Assembly (NCBI GenBank): GCA_002917775.1
Contig: KZ627150.1
Coordinates: 408,284 to 472,283, forward strand
DNA: 64,000 bases
Source: Glaciozyma antarctica PI12
Taxonomy: Eukaryota; Basidiomycota; Microbotryomycetes; Kriegeriales; Camptobasidiaceae
Direction: 5' to 3'
Under the pieces are notes generated by a model. It had not been told where the DNA came from and did no database searches. It was given only the letters and a program-made list of their open reading frames with translations. Position 1 is the stretch's first letter. Every line of letters starts with the position of its first letter. The translations under genes were made by a program, and so were the position numbers. Below, one piece after another: positions 20,511-31,311 of the stretch.

Positions 20511-23500
20511 ATGGACCGTGTAGACGACTGGCTTACCGCCTTGGATGACAAGCCCAGCGCTCCTCGACTTCTGCCAAAGCCGGCTACCAAATCACTCAAC
20601 ACCCTGGACCTCACCGCCTCCTCCAGCGCCTCCCCATCCTCCGCCTCCAGCTCCTCCTCCATCCATGTCATCGAGAAGCCTCGCCCACGACCCCTCGCTC
20701 CCATCTTTGCCCCTCGTCCACAGGTTGCTGTTCCGCCTCGCGCTGCAGAACGCGTCGCCAACGCCGCTCCGACCCCTTTCGTCAGCAATGCCGCCTCGTT
20801 CGGCATGTCGGCCAAGCAGAGGGCGATGCTGAGTATGAAGGCGGAGCATCAGCGGATGGGCGTGCCGATTGGAGTGCCGGTGAATCCAGCGTACAAGCGT
20901 CCTGTTCCTCCTCCGGCTTTCGGTGCGTGAGCTCTTTCAGAGGCAAGACGGGATCTGACGGCGTACGTGGTGCAGTGGATGAGGAGGAGGCTGTGCGGAA
21001 AGCTATGGCGAACGTGCGGGTGGGAGATGATCTGGGTGCTGATGGGCAGGAGGCAGCGCTGAAGGAGCTGCTCGGTTCGACGGTCGATATGAGCAACGTC
21101 GATACCTCTGGAGTGTGTTCCTTCGCACGACACTCTCAAGAGAAGCTAAGCTAACGCCTGGTGGCAGGACCTCCCCGAAGGACTCCGCGTCAAGCAGCTC
21201 TTTCCCCATCAAATCGAAGGTCTCCACTGGCTCAAGTGGCTCAAGTAGGGGAAGAAACGCGGAGGGATCCTGGCGGACGAGATGGGACTGGGGAAGACGG
21301 TGCAGATGCTCGCTCTTATCCTCGCCAACCGCGCCGTCTCAAAGCCGAAGACGACTCTCGTGCGTTCCTCCTGCGTCCGGCTTTTCGCGCCTGAGCTGAT
21401 CCGATTTTGCAGGTGATCTGCCCTGTCGGCCTTATGAAGCAGTGGGAGAAGGAGATTCAAACCAAGTCGGACGGCTCCCTTCGAGTCCTCGTTCACCACG
21501 GCTCCAGTCGCTCGAAAGGTACGTTCCTCACCTTCGCACTCGTCGCTCAGCTGACGCCTCCGCACAGCTGGGTTCAAGCTCGAACGCTACGACGTCGTCA
21601 TCACCTCGTACGAAACTACCGCATCCGAATGGGTTGGCCCGAAGCCCAAGGCGAAGAAGGGCAAGGGCAAGGCCGTCGCTGGGGAGGACGATGAGGAGAG
21701 TGAGGACGATTCCTCACTGGCGAAGATCAAGAGCTCCGGAGCCCTATTCGACGCCGAGTTCTACCGCAGTGCGTACTTTCGGCTGCGAGACTTCTTTGAC
21801 ACATGCTGATTCTGCCTTCGCAGTCATGTGAGGGTTCTTCTGCTCGTCGGAGCTTGCAACGACGTACTGACTTGACGCAGCTTGGACGAAGCTCACGAGA
21901 TCCGAAGTCGCGCAACTAGGAAGCACAAGGCCTGCTGTGCTCTCGAATCCAAGTACAAATGGGCTCTCACCGGCAAGGCTCTCTCCCGTCTCTTCATCCT
22001 CACCTGCTAACCCACACGCACGCAGGAACTCCTCTTCAGAACTCCGTCGTCGACATCTTCAGCCTCTTTGCGTTCCTCGGGAAGAAGATCGTCAACCCAC
22101 TGCACGAGTACCCCGAGTTCAAGGCCAAGATCGAGCAGCCGCTCAAGAACAAGCGAGCGAAGATTGCGATGGCGCGCCTGACTGTGCGTTCTCCAGCTGT
22201 CTGTGCCGCTAGTTACTGATGCTCTAATGGCGCAGGTTGTGCTTAAAGCGATCATGCTCCGGCGCAAGATGACGAGCGACCTTTTACCGCCGATGGAGAT
22301 TAACGACGTGACTGGAGGCTTCATCTACCCGTGTGTTCTCGCGAGTATCGGAGTTGATTTGCTGACTTCAGGGCGCAGCGACGAGCAAAAGTTCTACGAG
22401 AGTGTCGAGGACCTGATGAAGCAGAAGCTCAGCGACATGCAGCAGGCCGGCAACGTCAGGTCCAACTACACGAACGTTCTGGGTCTCATTCTCGTGCGCT
22501 CTCCTTCCCCTGCTGCCTGACAGGCTCTCGCTGAATCTGCATCGAACGCAGCGAATGCGTCAAGCTTGCTCCCACCCCTCTCTCACCAACATGAAGGTCA
22601 CCTCAGCCCTCGAAGCCGCCGCTCTCGACGAAGCCGAACCCGACGAGACGCCCAGCGGTTCCGCCACTCCCGAGGCGAAGAACATCGACAACGAGCTAGA
22701 CGACCTCGTCGGGACGCTCGACAAGCTGCGAGTGGCACCGGCGGCTCAGCGGTTCTCCAAGTCGGGCAAGCTCGAGTACTCCACCAAGATCTATCGCGCG
22801 CTGGAAATTCTGAAGAAAATTCGGGAGGAGGGGAGGAAGACGATCGTCTTCTCGCAGGTGCGTTCTTGCGTTCACTTGCAGTTGGGACGTCGCTAACGAA
22901 GGACGCAGTTCACTTCGATGTTTGACGTGCTGGAGCCGTTCCTCGTCGAGGAGGGATTCAACTTTGTTCGCTGTGGGTCTCTTCTCCGCTTCTCCTGACT
23001 CGAGCTGACGTTGCTCCTGCAGTCGACGGCAAGATGAACCCGAAGCAGAAGGCTGCCGTACTGGACCAGCTTCGCGAGGATCCCAAAGTGACCGTCATCC
23101 TCGTCAGGTTCGTCCTTCCCCTCCCCCCGCCCCTCAGCAAGTCCTGAAGTCGCTCTCGCACAGTATCAAGTGCGGCTCAGTCGGCCTCAACTTGACCGTC
23201 TGCTCTCGCTGCATCTTACTCGACCTTTCGTGGAACCCAGGTACGTTTGCAGCGTCCTTCGCTGTCGAAGCTGTCGTCTGACGCGCGGAATGTAGCTATC
23301 GAAACACAAGCTTTCGGTCGCGTACATCGTATGGGCCAGCTGAAGGACGTCAAGATCTACAAGATCACAGTCGACAACACGATCGAAGATCGGTGCGCTC
23401 CTTCGCACCTCGCTCCGTCGACTCCGCTCACTCCATCAACTTTCGCAGTATCCTCAAGCTCCAAGCGACGAAAGCCGACCTTGCGAAAGCAGCTCTCGAC

Positions 23501-23578
23501 GGCGGAGCTCTCATCAAGTCGGGCAAGCTCACCGACGCCGATATCATGTACCTCTTCCGAGGCGATGGACGCGCGTAG
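20511..23578 (+). CDS. SNF2-family DNA-dependent ATPase (Rad5/Rad16-like, no RING), one in-frame stop
   Basis: About 14 exons, start MDRVDDWLTALDDKPSAP at 20511, stop at 23578. A disordered N-terminus is followed by a full SNF2 engine: FPHQIEGLHWLKW, GGILADEMGLGKTVQML (motif I), VVITSYETT, LDEAHEIRS (motif II), ALTGTPLQNSVVDIF (III), MRQACSHPSL, KTIVFSQFTSMFDVL, FDGKMNPKQKA, KCGSVGLNLT, and ETQAFGRVHRMGQ (VI). The C-terminal KSGKLTDADIMYLFRGDGRA is typical of Rad5/Rad16-type remodellers, but no RING finger lies between the two lobes. Such proteins translocate on DNA in repair or chromatin remodelling. The codon at 21246-21248 is TAG, in frame, between HWLKWLK and GKKRGG; no plausible intron removes it. 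So either this copy is inactivated or the base is wrong. Confidence 0.85.
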
Positions 23579-23746
23579 CTTGCGCCCTTCCTTCTCGATA
23601 GATAGGCCTTGTTGCACTTCTTGCCCCATTCCGCACGCACCCTCGTTATCCAAGCCTCGCTTATTCACAATACCGCCTTGAGAGTCCCTCTGCGAGAACC
23701 GCTTCAGAAAAAGTGTCTGTATTCCCGCTCTCGAGAGAAAGAAAGC

Positions 23747-25499
23747 TCACGCCTCTACGAAAGCCCTGTACGCCGTCATACTCCCCCCACTCGCGCTCAA
23801 CTCCACCTCCACCCCCGCTCCAACAAAAAAGACCTGTCCCTCCCTTCGGACCACGATCTCCCTTCCCTCACCCCTCAGCAGCACCTCCCCCTCCAGCTTC
23901 GTAAACAGCAGAATACTGGGCCCTTCGACCGCCTCGAACTTCTCCTCCTCGCCCTGCTTGAGATCCGTAAGGAGGACGCTGAATTCGTCAATAGGGGGGT
24001 CGTAGAGCTTCGTGTGGAGGGTAGATTTGTAGGCGACTGGGGGAAGGAGTTGCTCGGAGGGAGGGGAGGAGGTGTAGGTGAGCATGGAGGTGAGGGTCGG
24101 TACGTCGCGGAGTTTAGGAGTGAGGCCGGCGCGGACGACGTTGTCTGCGCTGGGAGTTAGTGAGAGTTAGGAGATCGAGGGAGTGGGACGGACCGGAGGT
24201 GGCCATGCATTCCATGATGTCTGCGGAGCGAGGAATCAGCGCCGAGATCAGCAGGAAGGAGGGAAGAGCGCACCTCCGTCCAGGTACGCGTGAGGCTCGT
24301 TCGCCTTCAAGAAGACCGCTTCGCCCGGTTGCAGATGAACGATATTGAGCACAAACGTGCAGAAAATGCCGACGTCGCCCGCAAAGTCGGTGTTGAGCGT
24401 CTTGACGAGCTCCCTCTCCTCCTTCCCCTTCTTCCCCTCCTCCCCCTCGACCTTCTCCAGCCTCGCCAGAAGCTTCTCAATCTCGATCTTGACGAGGTCT
24501 GAATCGGCGTTCATGAGGGCAGAGAAGAGGTCCCTGAGGGCTGCCTTCTTCTGCTCCTCCGAGGGGGAAGATGCGGCGGAGAATTTGGATTGAAAGGAGG
24601 TGGAGGCGGAAGAGCCGACGACGGAGGAGAATTCGGGGACGGTGGAGAGGAAGGAGGAGATTTGACGAATGAGATCGGAAGCCGCAGAATCCGGAAAAGG
24701 GGGTGAGAGCGACGGCCATTTCAGGCTGGAGGAAAGAACGTTAGCTGGGTTCTCGAAGGTGACGAAGGCGTGGCGGACCTTGTGATTGGGATCTGAGACG
24801 AGAGAGAGGTTCAGCGAGCGTCGAGGGTATGTGAGCTCATGCGGCGCATACCTTTGTAGATGTCGGGACAATCAGCGTGTAGCCTCTGCGCAAGCTTCTT
24901 ATCCGGGTGCGCCTGTATGCTCAGCGCCTTCCGAATCGCCAGCACCTGCGCGCGTCGTCGTTAGCTCCTACCTCCAGCTAGCTCCCACGCGCGACCCACC
25001 TTGAACAAGAACGGCAGGTCCTTTCCAAACTTGCTAACGACCTTCTCTCCTAGTAGCTCCGGTCGGTCGGCGAGGTACTCCTTGAGAGACTGCTTCGTCT
25101 CAAGCAGGAGGGAAGGGCACGAGGGGTGCGTTCCCATCCAGAGCTGTTGTTCCCCTTGTCAGCTTTCCCATCCCTCCCTTCGCGTCCACATCTACTCACC
25201 TCTGCATACGGCTTTTCCTGGTCGTACGTGAAGCCGGGAGTCCCTTGAGCAAAGTGTGAGACCTTGGAGCCGTCCTGTTGCGGTACACCGACGTCAGCAC
25301 TTCCTCGCCAGCTCACGCCGCCAGCCGCACGGCGTTTGCGAGGGACGCAAGAGCAGTTACGTACCTTGCCGAGCTTGCCCCAGTCGTAACTTTGCGCGCC
25401 GCAGATCTGGAAAGAAGGAAGTGAGCAACAAAGACACGTCAAAAAGGAGCCCACGTAACGACGACGTACGAGCTCGAATATGGGAGAGGGGACTGCCAT
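23747..25499 (-). CDS. PMI40: Mannose-6-phosphate isomerase, apparent frameshift
   Basis: Converts fructose-6-phosphate to mannose-6-phosphate, feeding GDP-mannose for N-, O- and GPI-glycan and cell-wall synthesis; a cytosolic zinc enzyme. Starts MAVPSPIFEL at 25499 and reads through several short introns: ICGAQSYDWGKLGK, SKVSHFAQGTPG, YAELWMGTHPSCPS, LPFLFKVLAIRKALSIQAHP (zinc-ligand QAH), HKPEMAVALTPFSGFCGFR, QPGEAVFLKANEPHAYLDGG, then a beta-rich C-terminus ending YRAFVEA at 23747. After GFCGFR (about 24672-24684) the conserved frame is lost and resumes one frame over as SSFLSTVPEFSSVVG. No intron explains this, so a one-base deletion (or two-base insertion) is likely. The enzyme is essential in yeasts, which favours a sequence error. 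Confidence 0.9.
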
Positions 25500-25773
25500 G
25501 CTGGTTCGTGTAAGCTGTTACGGTGGATATGGCCTTGTGGTGGTCGGCGGTTAGGGGAGGAGGAAGAGAAGGAGTAAGGACATCAGGCCAACTGCGGTTT
25601 GTCGAGAAGCAATTCATCTCTTCGCATACATCGGCGACGGAGGAGGTTGCAAACGACGACGACGACGGTTTGGACAACTTTCAGCTCGACCGAACGAATA
25701 ATCTCGACAAGAAGCTGTCGAACCAAGCTGGATTCCGGACTCCCCTACACTCCTCCGCTCTCGTGCGTCCATC

Positions 25774-26277
25774 CTAAGCCCTCCCCTTCCTCTCCAGCTC
25801 CTCCCGCTCCTCCGCCTGCAACTGCTCATCAATCACAGCTCCACGACTAGGCTTGTTCCCATGCTGCCAAAAAAAAACAGCCTCAGCGACCCCTCTTCTC
25901 GCTCCCCCGAGCTCACTCACCCATTCCGCAATCTCAGTAGGACGCATTTCCTTATGATCCGGCTCGCGCTTCTTAGCCAAACCATACGATTCTTTCTCCA
26001 CCTGCTCTCTCGAAGTCAGCTCGCACGAAATGGCGGCACGCGAGGAACGTACGATATCGAGGCTCGGCTGCTCGTGCGACGTATGGGTGTGCGAGGTGTC
26101 GTGATGGTGAGCGTGTCCCTGGGCCGTGTGAGCGGGGTGCTTGGTGTGGTATTCTTGGAGACCGTCTTGCTGGTGAGCTTCGGCGCTGCGAAGGGGTCAG
26201 CGCTCGTGGACCGAGGTGGAGGCTGTGAGAGTGGCGTACTGGGCTAGGCCTGTGGGAGGGGCACCTATACGAGGCAT
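25774..26277 (-). CDS. Small hydrophilic protein with C-terminal HGNKPSRGA motif (paralog A)
   Basis: Four exons read leftward from MPRIGAPPTGLA (ATG at 26277) to the TAG at 25774, about 113 residues. The introns begin gtacgc, gtacgt and gtgagt; the last contains a run of nine T before ggcag. The middle is strikingly His-rich (HAHHHDTSHTHTSHE), then EKESYGLAKKREPDHKEMRP leading to TEIAEW, an intron, and HGNKPSRGAVIDEQLQAEE. No signal peptide or membrane segment is visible. The C-terminal motif and the intron immediately before it are shared with the gene at 27010-27467, so the two are paralogs. I recognise the motif as typical of small conserved fungal proteins but know no function. Confidence 0.65.
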
Positions 26278-26473
26278 CGTTTGATTGCTGGGATGGGTGG
26301 AGAGGTGGGGGAGGAAGAAGGGGGAGAGCGAGGGGAGCGAGAGACGACTTCCGCGGAGGTTGGCTGGGCTGGTCCTCTCAACTACTTCCCCCGAGCAGCA
26401 AGCCAGCTCAAGAGAAGAGATTACTGATCCGCCTAATGATTCCAAGCGGCTGTACTGCATTCGAGAACGAGAG

Positions 26474-26895
26474 CTACACCTCCGCCAACCCCCCGACCAA
26501 CTCCTCCCCCTCCTCCCTCGTCATCTGCACCTCCTCCAACGCAACCTTCTCCTCCTGTCCCTGCCCAAATACTTCAGCGGCAACCCCACAGCTTGCGTAT
26601 CAGAAGCTCACCTCCTTCCGCCCCTCCGAACTCGGCAAGTCGTCAGCGTCATGCTCCTTCGCAAGCTCCCAGCTAGCTTTCCCCGCCAGCTGACTATCGT
26701 CAGTGTCTGCGTGGAGGAGAAGATGACGGATTTACCCTGTCGGTGAGAGCTTGCGCGGGGTTGATCTGAATGGGGTGGGAGGGAGTGACCTCGGCTCGAG
26801 TCGGTGTGGCTTTGCTGGTTTCGGGGAGAGCGTTAGCGGAGAGAAGCGGCGTGGAGGAAGACGGCATACGCTGGGAGAGCAGTGGGGTGCGACAT
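26474..26895 (-). CDS. Small hydrophilic protein of unknown function
   Basis: Four exons from MSHPTALPA (ATG at 26895) to TAG at 26474, about 88 residues. Introns start gtatgc, gtaaat and gtgagc and end accag, agtcag and gggcag; a ctgac branch lies in the second. The second acceptor must be the later AG (gtcag) to stay open. The product is acidic and lysine-rich: KASWELAKEHDADDLPSSEG, then EEVQMTREEGEELVGG. It lacks the HGNKPSRGA motif of its two flanking neighbours, so it is probably not a third paralog, though similar size, strand and spacing invite comparison. Function unknown; the coding call rests on consistent splice signals and frame only. Confidence 0.5.
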
Positions 26896-27009
26896 GGTGT
26901 GTTGGAACAAGTGAGAGCAGGGGTAGAATGAGTGGGAGAAGCAAGGAGGGACCAGCGAATTCAGGGAGGCCCTTTCTCCCGATGAAAGTGTCTTCAATTT
27001 CCAGGCGAT

Positions 27010-27467
27010 TTATGCCTTGCCCTTGCGCTCAAGCTCCGCACGCTCCTCATCCTCAATCTGCTCGTCAATCCTGGCTCCACGACTAGGCTTGTTGCCGTGC
27101 TGCACCCAGTCCGTCAGCACACGTCTCCCTCATCTTCGAGCTCAAACTCACCGACTCGGCGAGTTCGGTAGGGCGTAGCTGGTGCTCCTTCCCCTCTGCC
27201 TCGGCCTTCTCCTTCGCCTCCTCTGCTGCGAGCTATCGAGAGAGGAAAGATATCAGCTTCCGACGATCGTTCGAAGGAAGGGCCGACGGACCTTGTTGGC
27301 GATGGAACGCTGGTCCTTCGAATCGGTTGCCAGGTGAGCGTTTTCAGTTCCCTCCTCGAAGCGGGTGACGTCCTCCTGCTGAGCGTCGGTGCTGGAAAGG
27401 GAGGACGACGTCAGGAGGGTGATCTAGGAGGAGCTGGAGGAAAGGAAGTTCACTTGGTGGCGGGCAT
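27010..27467 (-). CDS. Small hydrophilic protein with C-terminal HGNKPSRGA motif (paralog B)
   Basis: Four exons from MPATNTDAQQEDVTRFEEGT (ATG at 27467) to TAA at 27010, about 94 residues. The introns are gtgaac-ttccag, gtccgt-cgatag and gtgagt-gtgcag. The protein is almost all charged residues: SKDQRSIANK, AAEEAKEKAEAEGKEHQLRP, TELAES, then after an intron HGNKPSRGARIDEQIEDEE and a Lys-rich end. The block RPTE(I/L)AE-intron-HGNKPSRGA-IDEQ is nearly identical to paralog A, including the splice position, while the N-terminal halves differ. That supports a tandem duplication with fast N-terminal divergence, or exon shuffling. No function is known to me. Confidence 0.68.
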
Positions 27468-27685
27468 GGTGGTTGGCGGTGTTGGGAGGTGGTGGCGGTG
27501 GTGAAGTTGGTGCTGAAGGTGTTGAGTAGGAGAGAGAGAGGGCCCGAGGAGTTTGAATCGAAGTAACGAGATCCCAAAGGTACGTCATCACCGCGGGGGA
27601 ACAGCTCCCGTCCATCTCGCCCCGACGCCCTCTGCGGGTAAAGGTCAGCTCAGCGATTTAGAAGCCCAGCTCACTGAGCGCACCC

Positions 27686-29687
27686 TCACTCCTCCCAGTG
27701 ACAACCTCCCTCGACCTCCCAAGCTCCAACGCCCATCCTCGCCCAGGTCGTGCCTATCTCCCCTACCCGATCCATATCGACCTGCACGCCAAACGTCCGG
27801 TCGAACAGCTCGCGAAAGCAGTTCTCCCGAACGGTGAGAGAGAGGCGGTCGAATGCCCAGGCTGGCGCGACGAGGATAGTTGAAAAGCTAGGGCGGGCGA
27901 GGGTCGAGTAGAGGACGGAGGGAGTGGCGCTTGCTAGGTCTGTGATGTGGAATTCGGGGAGAGAGAGCTGGTCGTTTGCATCTAGTGCGCGAGAATGAGT
28001 TACGGAGCGCGAGAGAGGCGGAGAGGAACTGACTTGGGATCGGGAGGAGGAGATGTCGAGGCGGCATAAAGGTCTTCCAGAAGACGATCTCGATGACCGA
28101 CGCGTTGGTGATTGGTGCTGTGAGGAATGTGATTCCGGGAGTGCGAAATTCGTCATTGAGAGCGAGAAGGGTGGGGACGAGTCCGCCTTGGTGGAGGTAG
28201 CCGAAGAGGAGGGTAAAGAGGAGGGCGTGGCCGATCCAGCCGTACTGCAATACGACAAGATGATGAGCTTGCAGCCGCTGAGGAATCAGCGAAAGAAAAC
28301 GCACCGAGAATCGGCGGCGATACTCGCGAGCCTTGACCGTGCGGCCTTTGAAGAGACTGGCGTCCTGTAGAAGCAGGACGAGAGGGATGATGAGAGGGAC
28401 GAGAAAGCGTGGTTCCTGATGAGGTTGAATAGATAGGATAGTCGCAGGGATGATCAACGCTGCTAGGTACACTGCAGCGCACTTTAGCTCAACTCGAACC
28501 GCCATCGAAGGAAAGACGAACCTCGCTGCATAAAGTTGCCGACGCGTTCAACGTTCGTTCCTAGCGTCTTTACTGCCAGCGTTCGAGAGACGTCGACGAC
28601 AGGCCACATTCCTACGCCGAACAACATGGGCCAATTGACGACGAGGTGGAGGTACCGAGGATGGATTCCATGCGCCGCGAGATTCGAGGTGGACAGATTG
28701 AAGCGGAAAGAGTTGATGGGCGTGAAGATTAGGGAGGCGATTCCGTCGTGGAGGAGAGTGGATAGGGAGGCGTGCGAGAAGTGGAAAGTGTCGAGGAGAG
28801 CGAGGAGGATCGCTGTGCACACGAAGCCAAAAACGGCTGGAAGTCCTGCGAATCCGATGGCGAGGGTCCACCTGTAGTTAATCATTAGAAAAAGGTCCGC
28901 TGCCTGCGAAGGGCGAGAGTACGCACCGAGCCCAAGAAAGCGACCGAGTCGAGAGTTTGCCAGCGGCTGAGACGACGAAAGCTCCAACCAGCGGAGCCGC
29001 GAACGCGACAAACGTGACCCTGGTAAAGACTCCTGCAGCCATCGTCCCTCCGAGGGCCGCACTCCAGCCAACAGGCACTCGTTGGTCGGTACTGACAACC
29101 TTGCGAAGAAGGAGGATGGCGAAGGCGAAGAGGAGCGTCTCGAGGGAGTTGGAGAAAGGTCGGAGGAGGAAGGTAAAGGTGATTGGCGAGGTAGCGAAGA
29201 GGAAGAGCGGCGTGCTGAATTCGCAGCTGAGCGAGATGATGCAGTCTGGAGGAGAGGCTTTGAGCTGCGAACGAGGAGGAGCAGGAAGCAGCTCACCGAT
29301 GACTAGGCTCAGTGCCCACATGCACAGCCTCTGCACTAAGAACAGCTTTCGTGCTGAAGGGGCGTCTGCACGAGCGTCTTAGCTACCACATCCCACCCCA
29401 CCTCGCAAAACGCACCAGCTCCCGCAAGCCTCAGCAGCTCAAACGCCGCGCCGACAGACGCCCATACCGGCCCAATGCTCCTACAGGGCTGCTCCCCAAG
29501 CCATTCCCAGGTCCTCAGTGTCCCGTCCCCGCGCGTGCCATAGTCGAAGACGAGTCCTGCGGCGACCTCCGGATTCTGAAAGTGCTCGTCGGGGTGAATG
29601 GTCGACGTTGAGGTGAGGGCGACGAGGAGGCGGATAGCGACCAGCGCAAGGTAGAGCTTGTTCCGTCGTAGTTTGTGAAGGATCATA
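27686..29687 (-). CDS. SMP3: GPI mannosyltransferase 4 (adds fourth mannose), GT22 family
   Basis: Multi-exon reverse gene. It starts MILHKLRRNKLYLALVAIRL (ATG at 29687), directly entering a first membrane segment, and ends EVEGGCHWEE at 27686. The lumenal catalytic signature STIHPDEHFQNPEVAAG follows the first helix. Later come several hydrophobic helices, HGIHPRYLHLVVNWPMLFG (characteristic of SMP3/PIG-Z), and QPHQEPRFLVPLIIPL (the HQEPRFL motif of GT22 enzymes). Family knowledge: an ER multi-pass enzyme that transfers the side-branching fourth mannose from dolichol-phosphate-mannose to the GPI precursor; essential in yeast. Its start codon lies only 82 bases from the divergent F-box gene, so the two share a very short promoter. 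PIG-B/GPI10 is the main alternative and fits less well. Confidence 0.85.
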
Positions 29688-29769
29688 AGCCCGAGAAGCC
29701 AGAGAAGAGAGAAAGAGTTGTTAATAACGAATTCTCGACTCCCTCTTGTTCTTCCACCACCACGCCTCG

Positions 29770-30990
29770 ATGCACGCCAGCTCGCCCCTGCCATCCGAAG
29801 TCTTCCAGCTCATCCTCAGCTACGTTCAGTTCGGATCCGTCCCCTCCCTCGCCCTCGCCTCGCGCAACTGGCACCTCGAAGCTCGGCGGCACCTCCTCTC
29901 CAACTGCGCGATCACCAGCTCCACTCAAGCCCGACTCCTCTTTCGAGCTCTCCAGGATAATCCGGACCTACAGCATGCGTGCCGTGCGCTCACGCTGTCG
30001 AAGGGAAACGCGACGAAGATGGTACCAGGCGCGAAGCGAGGACAGGTGGCGCGGTTTGAGGACGCGGTGGAGCCGGACGACTTGGTGCTGCTGGCTGGCG
30101 CCCTGCAGGAGCTGGATGAACTGCACCTGCGAGAGATAGCGTTCTCGACTCTCCGACGTCGACACGTCCAATTCGCCTCCTCCCTCTCCCACCTCCGCAC
30201 CCTCTCCATCTGCGGTTCCCCCGGCGTCGGCGCGTTCAACCTCGTTACCGTCGGGCAGGTCATCTCCTCCTTACCACAACTCAAACACCTCGCCCTCCGA
30301 CACATCCACGTCCACTCTTCCGCCCTCGAAGGCCTCTCCCCTCCCACCTTCCAACTCCAATCCTTCGCCCTCTTCTCCACTCCCCGCCTCGAACCCCGGC
30401 ATTTCCACTGGCTCCTCCGCACGACCTCTCACGCCGAATCCCTCCGCCACCTCGCCCTCGAATGGAACGACTCGCCGAGGATTATAAACCCCGTGCGATA
30501 CGTCGTCCTACGCGTGACGAAGCTCTCGCTGTCGACTCGAATCCCAGGGACGGTCGAGGCGTTCGTCATGCATTGTCCCTCCTTACAAGATCTCACGATC
30601 AAGGCATCGTGCCCGGTGGACGTCAGGGTTTTCAGCAATCTCGAAACCCCGCTCCGGTCGTTCGTCGACCGATCTTCGACGGGCGGAGGAGCTCCGCTGC
30701 CGCTTTTGGAGCGCGTAGTGAGGAATCGACGACCGCGGTTTGCGAGGGAGATTTCGAAGGTCGTCGTGAGGGCGCGGAAGGATGAGGAGGAGGCGCTCGA
30801 GAAGCTGCGAAGGTCGTGCACTGCTCAGGGCGTCACTTTCGCACTGGTGATGGATTTGGAGGATTCGGAGGAGGTTTGGATTCCGGAAGAGTGAGTTGGG
30901 ATTCTTCCTTCTCCTTCGCTCTGAGCTGCGACTGACGATGTTGGACGAGCCAGGTTCAAATCACTTCGAAGAGTGGAGCTTCGGGCCTGA
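29770..30990 (+). CDS. F-box/leucine-rich-type protein
   Basis: Two exons, 29770-30890 and 30954-30990, give 385 residues. The intron (gtgagt donor, ctgac branch, gccag acceptor) replaces a TGA at the exon edge and adds FKSLRRVELRA. The N-terminus LPSEVFQLILSYVQFGSVPS followed by LALASRNWH is a typical basidiomycete F-box. The remainder shows irregular Leu-rich repeats (LSHLRTLSICGSPGV, LPQLKHLALRHIHV, SLRHLALEWNDS, CPSLQDLTIKA). Family knowledge: substrate receptor for an SCF ubiquitin ligase, bound to Skp1; the substrate is unknown. Such genes are numerous and fast-evolving in basidiomycetes. A second F-box gene lies at 62076. Confidence 0.75.
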
Positions 30991-31311
30991 CTAGTGCTCT
31001 TTTGGAGGGCGGTGTTGGACGTTGCTGAGGCGTGCGCAGCCTCGCTCCGGTCGCCGAGAGGGAGGGTGCGAAGGAGGGTGGGTTGGAGCAGCCTCTCAAG
31101 GAGCTGTCACGGGGGCTTGAAGGATTTCTCAGAGAGGTAATTGAGAACGTGTCTCGTCTTCTGTTTCTCTTCGCCTGCGAGAGGTCCAAAGAGCGACGTC
31201 TGAGAGAATCAAAACACCACCCAGTTGCGTCTCGGTCGATCTCAGATTCGCAAGTCCGAAGCCGATCTCTCCTATCTTCCTCTCCCCCCTCCCACCTCCT
31301 CAAAGCCCAGC
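30991..31311. other. Intergenic, no gene seen
   Basis: About 320 bases upstream of BNA1, ending in a pyrimidine-rich leader (cctatcttcctctcccccct near 31271). No other structure recognised. Confidence 0.5.

Noticed and set aside
24671-24684. A 10-base match to the end of a common sequencing adapter (cttccgatct on the reverse strand) at the PMI40 frame break
   Set aside because: Ten bases can match by chance and the surrounding sequence is normal PMI40 coding DNA, so adapter contamination is not supported.
26285-26746. Forward-strand open frame over the small-gene cluster
   Set aside because: It is antisense to a consistent four-exon reverse gene and has no conserved features.
27010-27467. 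Possibility that the three small reverse genes are one gene with a long intron
   Set aside because: Each has its own ATG in good context and its own stop codon, and the shared C-terminal module ends each of the two paralogs.
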